Source of the DNA: a virus
Virus record (IMG/VR): IMGVR_UViG_3300022200_000073
Coordinates: 1 to 48,436 of that record
Length of the DNA: 48,436 nt
Strand: one strand, 5' to 3'
A program made the translations under genes and the position numbers. Position 1 is the first letter of the stretch, and the number at the start of each line of letters is the position of its first letter. Of this stretch, positions 28,572 to 35,589 are shown piece by piece. The notes below the pieces were generated by a model, which searched no databases, had not been told where the DNA came from, and worked only from the letters and a program-made list of their open reading frames with translations.

Positions 28572-28718
28572 TTAATTATTTGTAACACCACCTACAGTTA
28601 ACTTATTTAGTAGGTTCATGTCTGTATCTTGTTGCTTTTCAATCTTTTCCTTCATATTATTGTCCAGTTTTTCACTTAATAAACTGGACACCGTGTAACC
28701 GTAATTGCTCGTCGGCAT
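28572..28718 (-). CDS. Small protein, 48 residues, overlapping gene
   Basis: MPTSNYGYTVSSLLSEKLDN... ending VGGVTNN. AGGA lies just upstream of the ATG. Its first 47 bases overlap the end of the 55-residue gene in another frame. Unknown function. Confidence 0.5.
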   Translation of the reverse strand: MPTSNYGYTVSSLLSEKLDNNMKEKIEKQQDTDMNLLNKLTVGGVTNN

Positions 28719-28839
28719 ATTCCTGCATAATCCTTCCCTCCTCTTCTCTATTTACTAACGCAAGGGATTCCTTCATCTTTGGTCTTGTTGCGTTATCTAT
28801 TGTTTTCTGTCTGAAAAACTCTTTTGCTTCTTTGCTCAT
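28672..28839 (-). CDS. Small protein, 55 residues
   Basis: MSKEAKEFFRQKTIDNATRP..., a hydrophilic helical protein ending GVQFIK. The pair with the overlapping 48-residue gene looks like a compact phage gene pair. Not recognised. Confidence 0.6.
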   Translation of the reverse strand: MSKEAKEFFRQKTIDNATRPKMKESLALVNREEEGRIMQEYADEQLRLHGVQFIK

Positions 28840-28861
28840 ATCGTTTATTGTTTGTTTATGT

Positions 28862-28880
28862 TAACTACAACTTTGATTTG
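28862..28880. repeat. Half attC-like site
   Basis: TTAACTACAACTTTG matches the outer half of attC-like A, but the partner arm is missing. It lies just after the stop of the 66-residue gene, where a full site would be expected. Confidence 0.4.
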
Positions 28881-28886
28881 TATCTA

Positions 28887-29087
28887 CTATGCCAATTCAT
28901 AAGCCTTAAATTCTTTATGAGTTCTAAATGTTAATTTATATTCTTTATTCAAATAATTATTAAATAAATTAACTTGTATTTTACCAGCTTTTAAAATTGT
29001 ATGGTTGTATTTTTTACCATCTACATCTGTAAAAATAACGGTAGTCTTTCCGTTTTTTAATGCCGTTCTAAAATCTTGATTTGTCAT
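28887..29087 (-). CDS. Cassette-type gene: hypothetical protein, 66 residues
   Basis: MTNQDFRTALKNGKTTVIFT..., predicted small beta-rich fold, basic. It lies between attC-like G (upstream) and a half site (downstream), so it is probably also a cassette. No function recognised. Confidence 0.6.
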   Translation of the reverse strand: MTNQDFRTALKNGKTTVIFTDVDGKKYNHTILKAGKIQVNLFNNYLNKEYKLTFRTHKEFKAYELA

Positions 29088-29147
29088 TTCGTTTTAGTTT
29101 AATTTGTAAACTCAAAGGTTTACTTTTGATTTAATTTGTAAACTCAT

Positions 29148-29200
29148 TAGTTAACTTTGTATAAGGCACATTAAAACGATGCCTTATACCTTTGTTGTAA
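29148..29200 (-). repeat. attC-like palindrome G
   Basis: Same core as site A: ATAAGGCA, an 11-base loop and TGCCTTAT, with flanks GTTAACT and TTACAAC. Its loop is identical to that of site A, so the two are recent copies. Directly joined to the second copy of the 47-bp repeat. Confidence 0.65.
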
Positions 29201-29242
29201 AGTCAGGGATACCTTTTTCCTGAGGTCGGGAATATGGTTATG
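29196..29242. repeat. 47-bp repeat, copy 2
   Basis: Nearly identical to 27844-27890, abutting attC-like G. The two copies bracket 28.0-29.1 kb and could recombine to delete it. Confidence 0.75.
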
Positions 29243-29273
29243 TATTTCTCGACCATCTTATAACCGTAAAACG

Positions 29274-29693
29274 TTAGCTGCATAAGAGACTTTTGTATTT
29301 TTTGTACCTCTTATAATACTTTAAGGTAGCCTTAATCTTGTAACCACGATATACACCACCATTCCACATCCTTACAATTTCACCTTCGGTTGGGGCTTTG
29401 TTATAAATCTGTTCATACCTTTTAATCCCAGCTTTAATAGCTAGATTAAATATTTCCTCTGCACATACAACGTTAAACGCATCTTCATGGGTGTAGTCTG
29501 TCTCATAAATTCGGTTGACATCATCTACTGCAATCTCATGTATCTGTAATACTCCATAGGCCTTACCATTATCCCCGATTAAATTAGGTTGATTATTTGT
29601 CTCTACGTGCTTTAGCACAAAGCGTATATCATTTAACTCATAAGAGGTAAAAGGGGATAATAACAAAGTTAAGAAAAGTGTTGTTGTAATCAT
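29274..29693 (-). CDS. Secreted lysozyme/transglycosylase-like protein
   Basis: 139 residues. It begins with a hydrophobic signal-like segment (MITTTLFLTLLLSPFTS). The mature part has HVETNNQPNLIGDNGKAYG followed by VLQIHE, the Glu ... Gly-x-x-Gln-Ile pattern of SLT/goose-type lysozymes, and a late RMWNGGVYRGY motif that fits the same fold. It would cut peptidoglycan in the periplasm. It is far from the lysis genes at 42-44 kb and among early genes, so it might modify the wall early or be a cassette gain. Confidence 0.7.
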   Translation of the reverse strand: MITTTLFLTLLLSPFTSYELNDIRFVLKHVETNNQPNLIGDNGKAYGVLQIHEIAVDDVNRIYETDYTHEDAFNVVCAEEIFNLAIKAGIKRYEQIYNKAPTEGEIVRMWNGGVYRGYKIKATLKYYKRYKKYKSLLCS

Positions 29694-29745
29694 ATTATAT
29701 TTTTTAAGGTTTTTTAATTATGATATTGATAATTGACCATACCTG

Positions 29746-29997
29746 CTACTCTAGTTTTATGTAAGCTCTCCCAGCATCATAGGATATTGAAGAACCCCTA
29801 GAGTAAGAAGTGGTTTCGTCACCTTTTAAGTTCTGGTAGGCATTGCTTAATGCTTTAATTGCTTCCTTTTTGGTATGAAACTCAAGAAGTAAGCTATTAA
29901 ACTGAAGCTTTTTAATGGTGCAATTATAGGCTTGAATGAACGTCCTTAATTTTGATACACTCATATAATGTCCTGCAATTATTATTTTTGTTTTCAT
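29746..29997 (-). CDS. Hypothetical protein, 83 residues
   Basis: MKTKIIIAGHYMSVSKLRTF..., alpha/beta with a repeated-strand feel (LLLEFHTKKEAIKALSNAY). Not recognised. Confidence 0.6.
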   Translation of the reverse strand: MKTKIIIAGHYMSVSKLRTFIQAYNCTIKKLQFNSLLLEFHTKKEAIKALSNAYQNLKGDETTSYSRGSSISYDAGRAYIKLE

Positions 29998-30009
29998 CTA
30001 GAATATTTT

Positions 30010-30183
30010 TTAAGTTGTTTGAGGGTTATCATTTTCTACTGTGTGTACAGAATCAATGCTATACCCTTTGTTTATCATGTAACCGTGCCAGTTGTCGAAG
30101 TGCCTCTCGTCTTTGAAGGTTTTAACAGTTGCGGTCTTCGCTCCGTTTTGTTGCTTATAACCGATTGCTTTAGTTACTGACAT
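30010..30183 (-). CDS. Small protein, 57 residues
   Basis: MSVTKAIGYKQQNGAKTATV..., ending VENDNPQTT. Overlaps the end of the zinc-ribbon gene by 14 bases. The pattern KTFKDERHFDNWHGYMINKGY resembles short phage proteins, but no function is known to me. Confidence 0.6.
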   Translation of the reverse strand: MSVTKAIGYKQQNGAKTATVKTFKDERHFDNWHGYMINKGYSIDSVHTVENDNPQTT

Positions 30184-30823
30184 CATAGTGAGATTTAAGT
30201 AGTTTTGCTACGTCATATTCAAATAATCTCTCTATGTTTGCTTTTATAAACTTAGAGATCTTGTTGAAGGAGTAACCTAATTGATCATTAAGACCTGTTA
30301 AGTTTTGTACCCCTATACCATTACCCCACTCCCATTCAGATGAAGGGGATAACTTGCTGTCATTCCTAAACTTATCCTCATTAGTAAACATCCCTTGACT
30401 GTATAACAAGCCGACTCTACTTTTAAAGTCTCGTGATACACCATCGTTAATTGCGTAGTCTACTTCTAGTAATTGACAACCATAACCAAGGCAACAAAAA
30501 CCTAATGACGGGCTACCTAGTTGTTCTCTACCTTGCTTATACCTAGTCTTGCTTAAGCCATCAATCCACTTGATAGCATTGGCTGCTTTATAGCTTGAGT
30601 CATTATTAAAATCCCACTCAAGGTGAAAGGGTGTTTTACAATCTGTGCAATTCATAACCACAACTTCATTACCCATCTCGGAGTACCCTAAGAAGTTAGT
30701 CTGCTCAAAGGTTTGTAGGTGATGCCTCTGTTGATCAATAGGTTGCTCCTCCCAGTTTTTACAATTGGGGCATGAGACTGATAAATTTCCCCCAAATACT
30801 TCTGTTGTTGTCTTTTTCATCAT
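30170..30823 (-). CDS. Hypothetical protein with zinc-ribbon-like cysteines
   Basis: 217 residues. Two CxxC pairs (SCPNCKN near residue 18 and NCTDCKT near 59) are likely to bind zinc. The C-terminal part has NLTGLNDQLGYSFNKISKF. Start at 30823 overlaps the ancestral end of the YD-repeat gene upstream. No function recognised. Confidence 0.65.
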   Translation of the reverse strand: MMKKTTTEVFGGNLSVSCPNCKNWEEQPIDQQRHHLQTFEQTNFLGYSEMGNEVVVMNCTDCKTPFHLEWDFNNDSSYKAANAIKWIDGLSKTRYKQGREQLGSPSLGFCCLGYGCQLLEVDYAINDGVSRDFKSRVGLLYSQGMFTNEDKFRNDSKLSPSSEWEWGNGIGVQNLTGLNDQLGYSFNKISKFIKANIERLFEYDVAKLLKSHYDVSN

Positions 30824-30861
30824 TTCTTTATTTTAAATTCTTCCCCTACTATCTTAGTTAG

Positions 30862-31182
30862 TTATTTAATTGTGTACTTGGGTATGTTGTAAGTTCTGCT
30901 TACTCCTTTAGAACTTTTATGGGTTAGTTCATTACCCTTATCATCGTATGTACACTCAGACCAATTACCTTCAGAGGATTTAAAAGTTAATCTATTGCAG
31001 TTATCGTCATAGGTGCTTTCACGCCAATCACCATCAGAATGTTTAAAAGTTAATTCATTACCATTATCATCATAGGTGCTTTCATACCAATCACCATTAG
31101 AACTTTTATAAAATTTATATACTAAATCACCTTTCTTATTATAGAGTTTTAAATCCTCTTGTTTACCTTGTAAGTTTTTCAT
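30862..31182 (-). CDS. YD-repeat protein, copy 2, shortened by an in-frame stop
   Basis: 106 residues with three YDD-x-GNELT repeats. It ends IPKYTIK where relatives read IPEYTMEELTKIV. Reading through the TAA gives LTKIVGEEFKIKK down to about 30822, exactly the family tail, so a nonsense change removed 13 residues. It overlaps the next copy by 4 bases. Confidence 0.75.
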   Translation of the reverse strand: MKNLQGKQEDLKLYNKKGDLVYKFYKSSNGDWYESTYDDNGNELTFKHSDGDWRESTYDDNCNRLTFKSSEGNWSECTYDDKGNELTHKSSKGVSRTYNIPKYTIK

Positions 31183-31541
31183 AATTTCTTTATCTTAAAG
31201 TTACCTAGTTTTGCTACTAGTTCTTCCATTGTGTATTCTGGGATACCAAAACCTCTTGATACTCCGTTAGAATCTTTAAAAGTTAATTCCTTCCCTTTAT
31301 CGTCACGAGTGTATTCACCAAAATAACCATCAGAATTTTCATAGGTTAATTTATTCCCTTGATCGTCGTATGTGTATTCATACCGATACCCACTAGAATT
31401 TTTGTAGGTTAATTCATTTTCCCTATCGTCGTAGGTGCTTTCACAGCAATAACCATCAGAATTCCTATAAAAATTATATACCAAAACCCCTTTCTTATTG
31501 TAAAATTCTAAATTCTTCTTTTTTCCTAATATGTTTTTCAT
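31179..31541 (-). CDS. YD-repeat protein, copy 3
   Basis: 120 residues: MKNILGKKKNLEFYNKKG head, three repeats of about 20 residues (YDDQGNKLTYENSDGYF type), tail IPEYTMEELVAKLGNFKIKKL. Same architecture as copies 1 and 4, diverged at scattered positions. Confidence 0.75.
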   Translation of the reverse strand: MKNILGKKKNLEFYNKKGVLVYNFYRNSDGYCCESTYDDRENELTYKNSSGYRYEYTYDDQGNKLTYENSDGYFGEYTRDDKGKELTFKDSNGVSRGFGIPEYTMEELVAKLGNFKIKKL

Positions 31542-31563
31542 AATGTTTAATTTTAAATGTTAG

Positions 31564-31923
31564 TTAATTTTTAATTTTAAAGTTGCCTAGTTTTTCGGTT
31601 AACTCTTGCATTGTATATTCTGGGATACCAAAACCTCTTGATACTCCGTTAGAATTTTTATAGGTTAATTGATTCCCTTTATCATCATAGGTTCTTTCAA
31701 TCCAATTACCATAAGAGTTTTTAAAGGTTAATTCATTACCCTTATCATCATAGGTACTTTCACCCCAATAGCCATTAGACCTTTTATAGGTTACTCTATT
31801 ACCCTTACCATCGTAAGTTCTTTCACACCAACAACCGTCAGGATCTTTATAAAACTCATACACTAAATCTCCTTTTTCATTGTAAAGTTTTAACTCTTTT
31901 TGTTTTGCAAATACGTTTTTCAT
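31564..31923 (-). CDS. YD-repeat protein, copy 4
   Basis: 119 residues: MKNVFAKQKELKLYNEKG head, three YDDKGNELTFKNSYGNW-type repeats, tail TEKLGNFKIKN. First of the tandem set; the stop of a 14-codon remnant overlaps its start. Confidence 0.75.
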   Translation of the reverse strand: MKNVFAKQKELKLYNEKGDLVYEFYKDPDGCWCERTYDGKGNRVTYKRSNGYWGESTYDDKGNELTFKNSYGNWIERTYDDKGNQLTYKNSNGVSRGFGIPEYTMQELTEKLGNFKIKN

Positions 31924-31967
31924 TATTTCTTGATTTTAAAGTTACCTAATTTTGCTAATGTTTTCAT
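31923..31967 (-). pseudogene. Mini-remnant of a YD-repeat gene
   Basis: Encodes MKTLAKLGNFKIKK and a stop: the family's start joined directly to its last ten residues, with all repeats gone. Best explained by recombination inside a former fifth copy. Confidence 0.6.
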
Positions 31968-31982
31968 GATGTTTGTTTTTAT

Positions 31983-32150
31983 CTACTTGCAAGGTGTTAT
32001 GTCGTTACCGAGTAGCAAATTATTGATTTTATATTTTTGATCGCTTTCTTCTATTTTTTTCATTTGATTATTCATAAAATCAAAAAAGTAATCTAAATTT
32101 TTGTCTTTGTCGTTTTCTTCTGGTGGCAAATTCATACTTAAAAAATCCAT
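31983..32150 (-). CDS. Small protein, 55 residues
   Basis: MDFLSMNLPPEENDKDKNLD..., acidic and helical, ending GNDITPCK. Not recognised. Confidence 0.55.
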   Translation of the reverse strand: MDFLSMNLPPEENDKDKNLDYFFDFMNNQMKKIEESDQKYKINNLLLGNDITPCK

Positions 32151-32171
32151 AGTATCTAATTTAAGTTAGCT

Positions 32172-32405
32172 TTATTTTATTTCAACTCTATTTTGTGTTT
32201 CAATCCAAACTTTTGCCCCACAACTCAGTGGCTTATCTTTAGAGTAGACTACTCTAGCTACCTCTAAACCACCTTGATCGTATATGATAGCCTCATGAGC
32301 ATATTGATTGCTCTTGTAGGTCTTAACAGTCAATACTGGGTTGTTATGGTCGCTTTTAGAGTTTGACTTTATGACGTGTTGGTTGACGTGTATGATTGTT
32401 TTCAT
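32172..32405 (-). CDS. Hypothetical protein, 77 residues
   Basis: MKTIIHVNQHVIKSNSKSDH..., mostly beta; the stretch NPVLTVKTYKSNQYAHEAII then V-x-Y resembles short phage proteins of unknown function. Confidence 0.6.
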   Translation of the reverse strand: MKTIIHVNQHVIKSNSKSDHNNPVLTVKTYKSNQYAHEAIIYDQGGLEVARVVYSKDKPLSCGAKVWIETQNRVEIK

Positions 32406-32414
32406 GATAGTGAT

Positions 32415-32627
32415 TCAATGTGTTGGTGCTATTAGATTTCTAGGGTTTGTGGTGTGTTTTTGTCCGTATTGATTTGTGATCTCAACAAGATCAAAGCTAC
32501 CTATTACTTTAGTGATCTTGAACTTTTCATCTGGTTCTATACCGCATTCCCTTTTAAATTGATCTGTGATCTTGATAGTTGTATTACAACTCTCGTAAGT
32601 CATTATATCGTATCGTGTCATAATCAT
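32415..32627 (-). CDS. Hypothetical protein, 70 residues
   Basis: MIMTRYDIMTYESCNTTIKI..., with a KITKVIGSFDLVEITNQYG core that looks like a small beta barrel. Start overlaps the 86-residue gene by 4 bases (ATGA-type coupling). Confidence 0.6.
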   Translation of the reverse strand: MIMTRYDIMTYESCNTTIKITDQFKRECGIEPDEKFKITKVIGSFDLVEITNQYGQKHTTNPRNLIAPTH

Positions 32628-32884
32628 AAATTATAATAATTAACCTCAAATGTTCCTCTTATCTCTCTGCCGTAGGCGGTATCAAAACCGTAAGATTGGC
32701 TCATAGGTATTGTATCTGCCCTTTCTATCATGTAGTGAAATAAGTCTTTTTTATTCAAGTCAAATTGACTTGCAGTGTTATTGATTGTAGCTATAAATTT
32801 AGCTAGATCATGTCGCATTTCGCTACCACACTCTTTATTTATGTAGTCAAGAATGTACTTTTTGGAAATTGTGTTGTAAGCCAT
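32624..32884 (-). CDS. Hypothetical protein, 86 residues
   Basis: MAYNTISKKYILDYINKECG..., helical with a Gly/Tyr-rich end. No motif recognised. Confidence 0.6.
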   Translation of the reverse strand: MAYNTISKKYILDYINKECGSEMRHDLAKFIATINNTASQFDLNKKDLFHYMIERADTIPMSQSYGFDTAYGREIRGTFEVNYYNL

Positions 32885-32911
32885 AGCCGTGTTTTTAGTG
32901 TTAGTTGTTAA

Positions 32912-33211
32912 CTATCTGTACTCTACAGATAGTTTATTAGGGTTTTCTAGTATGTAGCGTATCTGTTTTTCAACCTCCCTCCATTTACTGGCAGAGCCTA
33001 GTAAATGATTTAGTGTAATTATATTAGTATCTACGCCATCAATGGATAATCCTACAAAGTATAAATCCTTAGGTAGATCGTCCCCTTCACCGCTCCAGAG
33101 GGCTATTTCTATAGCGTAGAGTTCACCTATATAGTGTCTAAGGGGTAGCTTGTTAGTTAGCATATCCTTAAATATTTTAAGTACCCTTTGTTTTAGTTCT
33201 ATTCTTTTCAT
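32912..33211 (-). CDS. Hypothetical protein, 99 residues
   Basis: MKRIELKQRVLKIFKDMLTN..., alpha/beta with a central LYFVGLSIDGVDT. Not recognised. Confidence 0.6.
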   Translation of the reverse strand: MKRIELKQRVLKIFKDMLTNKLPLRHYIGELYAIEIALWSGEGDDLPKDLYFVGLSIDGVDTNIITLNHLLGSASKWREVEKQIRYILENPNKLSVEYR

Positions 33212-33222
33212 GATTGTATTAT

Positions 33223-33840
33223 TTAAAATGGTAAGTTAAACTCTTGATTATTTTTATCCTTCATCATTCTCCATGTAACCCAAGTTACCGCTTGCATTTG
33301 TAGTGGTCGTACATCTCGCATCTCAGCTGCCACTCTATAGGCATTTTGAAAGAAGGAATATTGTTTATGAGTCATAGAGAAATTATCCGTCATAATTTGT
33401 CCCACTGCTATTGATATAGCGTGTCTATCTATAGTGACAGCTTGACTTGTTTTGGGGTTGTATATATTTAAAAAGAATGAAGTGATCTTAAGCCCATTTA
33501 AGATACCTACTATTGTATCTATTTGTCCATCTGATTTAGATATCGCATAAGCTTTGCCAGCCATTGTTTTAGTATGCTTTACTTTGTCCCCTTTTAAAAA
33601 GCTGATAGCGATTTTTTTATTTTCCTCCCATGATTTTAGGGGGGAAAGTGCTGCGATTATACCGCATACAGAGGCGTGACAATTTTCTGTACCCCCTAGA
33701 TATTTATTTGCTAAATCCCACGCAAAGTCATTTGCCTCTTGATACCAATCTGACTTATCATTTGATTGATCGTATACTTCTAGTATATTATTTACAACTC
33801 TCTTTGTGTAGTAAGTTTTACTTTTAAATGCTTGTTTCAT
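33223..33840 (-). CDS. Conserved phage protein of unknown function (TIDRHA family)
   Basis: 205 residues. DWYQEANDFAWDLAN, CGIIAALSPLKSWEENK, KITSFFLNIYNP and VTIDRHAISIAVG form a pattern I recall from many phages. The helical layout recalls helix-hairpin-helix base-excision proteins, but no catalytic claim can be made. Confidence 0.7.
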   Translation of the reverse strand: MKQAFKSKTYYTKRVVNNILEVYDQSNDKSDWYQEANDFAWDLANKYLGGTENCHASVCGIIAALSPLKSWEENKKIAISFLKGDKVKHTKTMAGKAYAISKSDGQIDTIVGILNGLKITSFFLNIYNPKTSQAVTIDRHAISIAVGQIMTDNFSMTHKQYSFFQNAYRVAAEMRDVRPLQMQAVTWVTWRMMKDKNNQEFNLPF

Positions 33841-33851
33841 GATTGTATGTT

Positions 33852-34118
33852 TTAACTTCTTTTAACTAATTCATTATAGCTGCACCCCTCTGAGTCTATA
33901 TAAACGTCCTTTTTTATAACATAATTTTCTTTAAGGTCTTTTATAGTGTCCTCATAGATAGAGTTGAACTCTATTTCGCTCATCTCATCTTTGAAGGGTT
34001 TAATATATTTATCATAGCTCCGACTATTTTTAGCCTCTTCGCCATAAGCGAAGCAGCTTTCGATCATACTTATAAGACTTTCTTTTTCATCCATACTTTC
34101 CATAATATCCATTTTCAT
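33852..34118 (-). CDS. Hypothetical protein, 88 residues
   Basis: Acidic, helical (MKMDIMESMDEKESLISMIE...). First gene after a hairpin terminator, so it may have its own weak promoter; an ATG two codons in is also possible. Not recognised. Confidence 0.6.
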   Translation of the reverse strand: MKMDIMESMDEKESLISMIESCFAYGEEAKNSRSYDKYIKPFKDEMSEIEFNSIYEDTIKDLKENYVIKKDVYIDSEGCSYNELVKRS

Positions 34119-34132
34119 TTGTTTAAATTAGT

Positions 34133-34166
34133 AAACCCTATCAATATTCTCTAGGTGATAGGGTTT
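34133..34166. terminator. Hairpin terminator
   Basis: AAACCCTATC (34133-34142) and GATAGGGTTT (34157-34166) form a perfect 10-bp stem with a 14-base loop, A-rich before and T-rich after on the plus strand. It separates small-gene groups. Confidence 0.75.
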
Positions 34167-34229
34167 GTTTATTGGTTTTTGGATCTCAGCTAATTTCATC
34201 AAGTTTAACCATAACTCTAGCTTGTGGGT

Positions 34230-34307
34230 TTAACTATTTATTGCTTGAGATGCAGCTTTACCAGCAACTTCTAATACTCTTACGACTTTTTTTACTAGAC
34301 CTTTCAT
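34230..34307 (-). CDS. Basic amphipathic peptide, 25 residues
   Basis: MKGLVKKVVRVLEVAGKAAS then QAINS. One amphipathic helix rich in Lys, Val and Ala. It fits the spacing of the surrounding small genes, but its shortness keeps confidence low. Confidence 0.4.
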   Translation of the reverse strand: MKGLVKKVVRVLEVAGKAASQAINS

Positions 34308-34315
34308 TAGTTCCT

Positions 34316-34486
34316 TTATTTAATATTTAATACTTTGTTTAACTCTACAGCATTGCTTAATAGTAAGCTACTAGGGGTAACAGTCCATATTTCGGGTTGC
34401 CCCACGTTATCATATGTAACATACTTTAGGACACAATCTTTTATATCTCTAAGTGCTTGAACTCTACCAGATTTTTGACGTGCCAT
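34316..34486 (-). CDS. Small protein, 56 residues
   Basis: MARQKSGRVQALRDIKDCVL..., followed by a beta-like middle. Two bases before the next gene's stop. Not recognised. Confidence 0.55.
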   Translation of the reverse strand: MARQKSGRVQALRDIKDCVLKYVTYDNVGQPEIWTVTPSSLLLSNAVELNKVLNIK

Positions 34487-34488
34487 AA

Positions 34489-34692
34489 TTATATAATTTG
34501 ATTGTTACCATGTAGGTGAAAGCCCTCATCAATTAAATACTCTGTACGAACTTGACAGACTACCTTGAATCCAGCTATTATCTCATATGGCTGGCCATTG
34601 TCTGATACTTGTGTTTTGCTAGGGGCAAATATTAAGTACCTACTATCTAAACTTCTTTTTTGTGCCTCTGAAAGGCTTATAAATGATCTCAT
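34489..34692 (-). CDS. Hypothetical protein, 67 residues
   Basis: MRSFISLSEAQKRSLDSRYL..., with FKVVCQVRTEYLIDEGFHLH. Not recognised. Confidence 0.55.
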   Translation of the reverse strand: MRSFISLSEAQKRSLDSRYLIFAPSKTQVSDNGQPYEIIAGFKVVCQVRTEYLIDEGFHLHGNNQII

Positions 34693-34704
34693 AATTGTGT
34701 TTTT

Positions 34705-34830
34705 TTATTTTTGTAGAATGTGGCTTAAGTGCATTAAGTATGCCGTGAGGATAAAAAATAGTAGTGTTAGGACTATATATGTAACCAAAAGTCCTATTCC
34801 CTTAATTTTCTCTTTTAATAATGTCTTCAT
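34705..34830 (-). CDS. Small membrane peptide, 41 residues
   Basis: A basic start (MKTLLKEKIKG), then one span (GLLVTYIVLTLLFFILTAYL), then MHLSHILQK. Positioned between neighbours with 12-30 bases free. Confidence 0.5.
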   Translation of the reverse strand: MKTLLKEKIKGIGLLVTYIVLTLLFFILTAYLMHLSHILQK

Positions 34831-34859
34831 AGTGTTCAATTTAAAGTGTTAGGGGTGCA

Positions 34860-35084
34860 TTAACTCATAAGAATTATCCCCTCATTTTCATCAGTTATAT
34901 AATACCAATTTTGGTCTGAATATTCTTCATTGTTTATACCACTTACAAGTAATCTTAATAGTGATTCAAAATCATCAGATTCTGTATAATCAATTGCACA
35001 ATTTTTTACTTCATCATACCCAGCTAGACCTTTATCAAAATCTTCTTCATTTGAATCAACGACATACATACAATATTTTCTCAT
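34860..35084 (-). CDS. Acidic hypothetical protein, 74 residues
   Basis: MRKYCMYVVDSNEEDFDKGL..., very acidic, predicted alpha/beta. Small acidic early phage proteins often block host DNA-binding enzymes; here that is only a guess. Confidence 0.55.
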   Translation of the reverse strand: MRKYCMYVVDSNEEDFDKGLAGYDEVKNCAIDYTESDDFESLLRLLVSGINNEEYSDQNWYYITDENEGIILMS

Positions 35085-35114
35085 CTTAATTTAATTTAAA
35101 GTGTTAGTTAGTTT

Positions 35115-35354
35115 TTAAAATTGAAGAGTTAATTTATTAAAAGAAACGATACGAATATAGTCCCCAGATTCTGTATTTTTATCATAAGTTAAAACCGATA
35201 CAGTAATATTTCCGTAATTAGTAGGCTTACAAAAAGCATTAATAAAATTAGTGATTTTTGATTCATCTACTTTTACAAGTTTAAAACTTGTAACGTCATT
35301 AAAGCGATTTATTAAGATACTGGTTAAAAAGTCGATAGTTTTTTGATTTTTCAT
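35115..35354 (-). CDS. Hypothetical protein, 79 residues
   Basis: MKNQKTIDFLTSILINRFND..., mixed alpha/beta. Not recognised. The leader before its ATG (AATTAAACAT-like) is the same short AT-rich context used by several genes here. Confidence 0.55.
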   Translation of the reverse strand: MKNQKTIDFLTSILINRFNDVTSFKLVKVDESKITNFINAFCKPTNYGNITVSVLTYDKNTESGDYIRIVSFNKLTLQF

Positions 35355-35365
35355 GATGTTTAATT

Positions 35366-35470
35366 TTAAATGTTAGTTACCATTATATGCAGTAGGTAAG
35401 GTATAATTATAGGGGAAAATGCTAGTATGATGCCACCTATTGAGATTAACACTTGTTTTCTTGTGTTCAT
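35366..35470 (-). CDS. Small membrane peptide, 34 residues
   Basis: MNTRKQVLISIGGIILAFSP then IIIPYLLHIMVTNI: one or two hydrophobic spans. The frame is open 39 codons further upstream, but that part covers a hairpin and reads unlike a protein; the chosen ATG has the local AT-rich start context. Promoter-proximal gene of the early cluster. Confidence 0.5.
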   Translation of the reverse strand: MNTRKQVLISIGGIILAFSPIIIPYLLHIMVTNI

Positions 35471-35486
35471 AATGTTTAATTTAAGT

Positions 35487-35531
35487 GCCAGTGGTTGCAA
35501 TTGCTGCATACACCTATAGTGTGCCACTGGC
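35487..35531 (-). promoter_or_regulatory. Leader hairpin
   Basis: GCCAGTGG (35487-35494) and CCACTGGC (35524-35531), an 8-bp stem around 29 bases, directly before the first small gene. Could be an RNA processing or stability element. Confidence 0.5.
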
Positions 35532-35589
35532 TTACGAATCAATGCGTTACTGTTATTCACGCTATCGTAGAAGATTTTTGTATTCAAAC

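Noticed and set aside
28134-31923. YD-repeat genes as an RHS toxin locus
   Set aside because: Only three or four repeats per protein, no RHS core motif and no C-terminal toxin or immunity gene.
35471-35587. Longer N-terminus for the 34-residue membrane peptide
   Set aside because: The segment carries an 8-bp leader hairpin and the inner ATG has the local start context.
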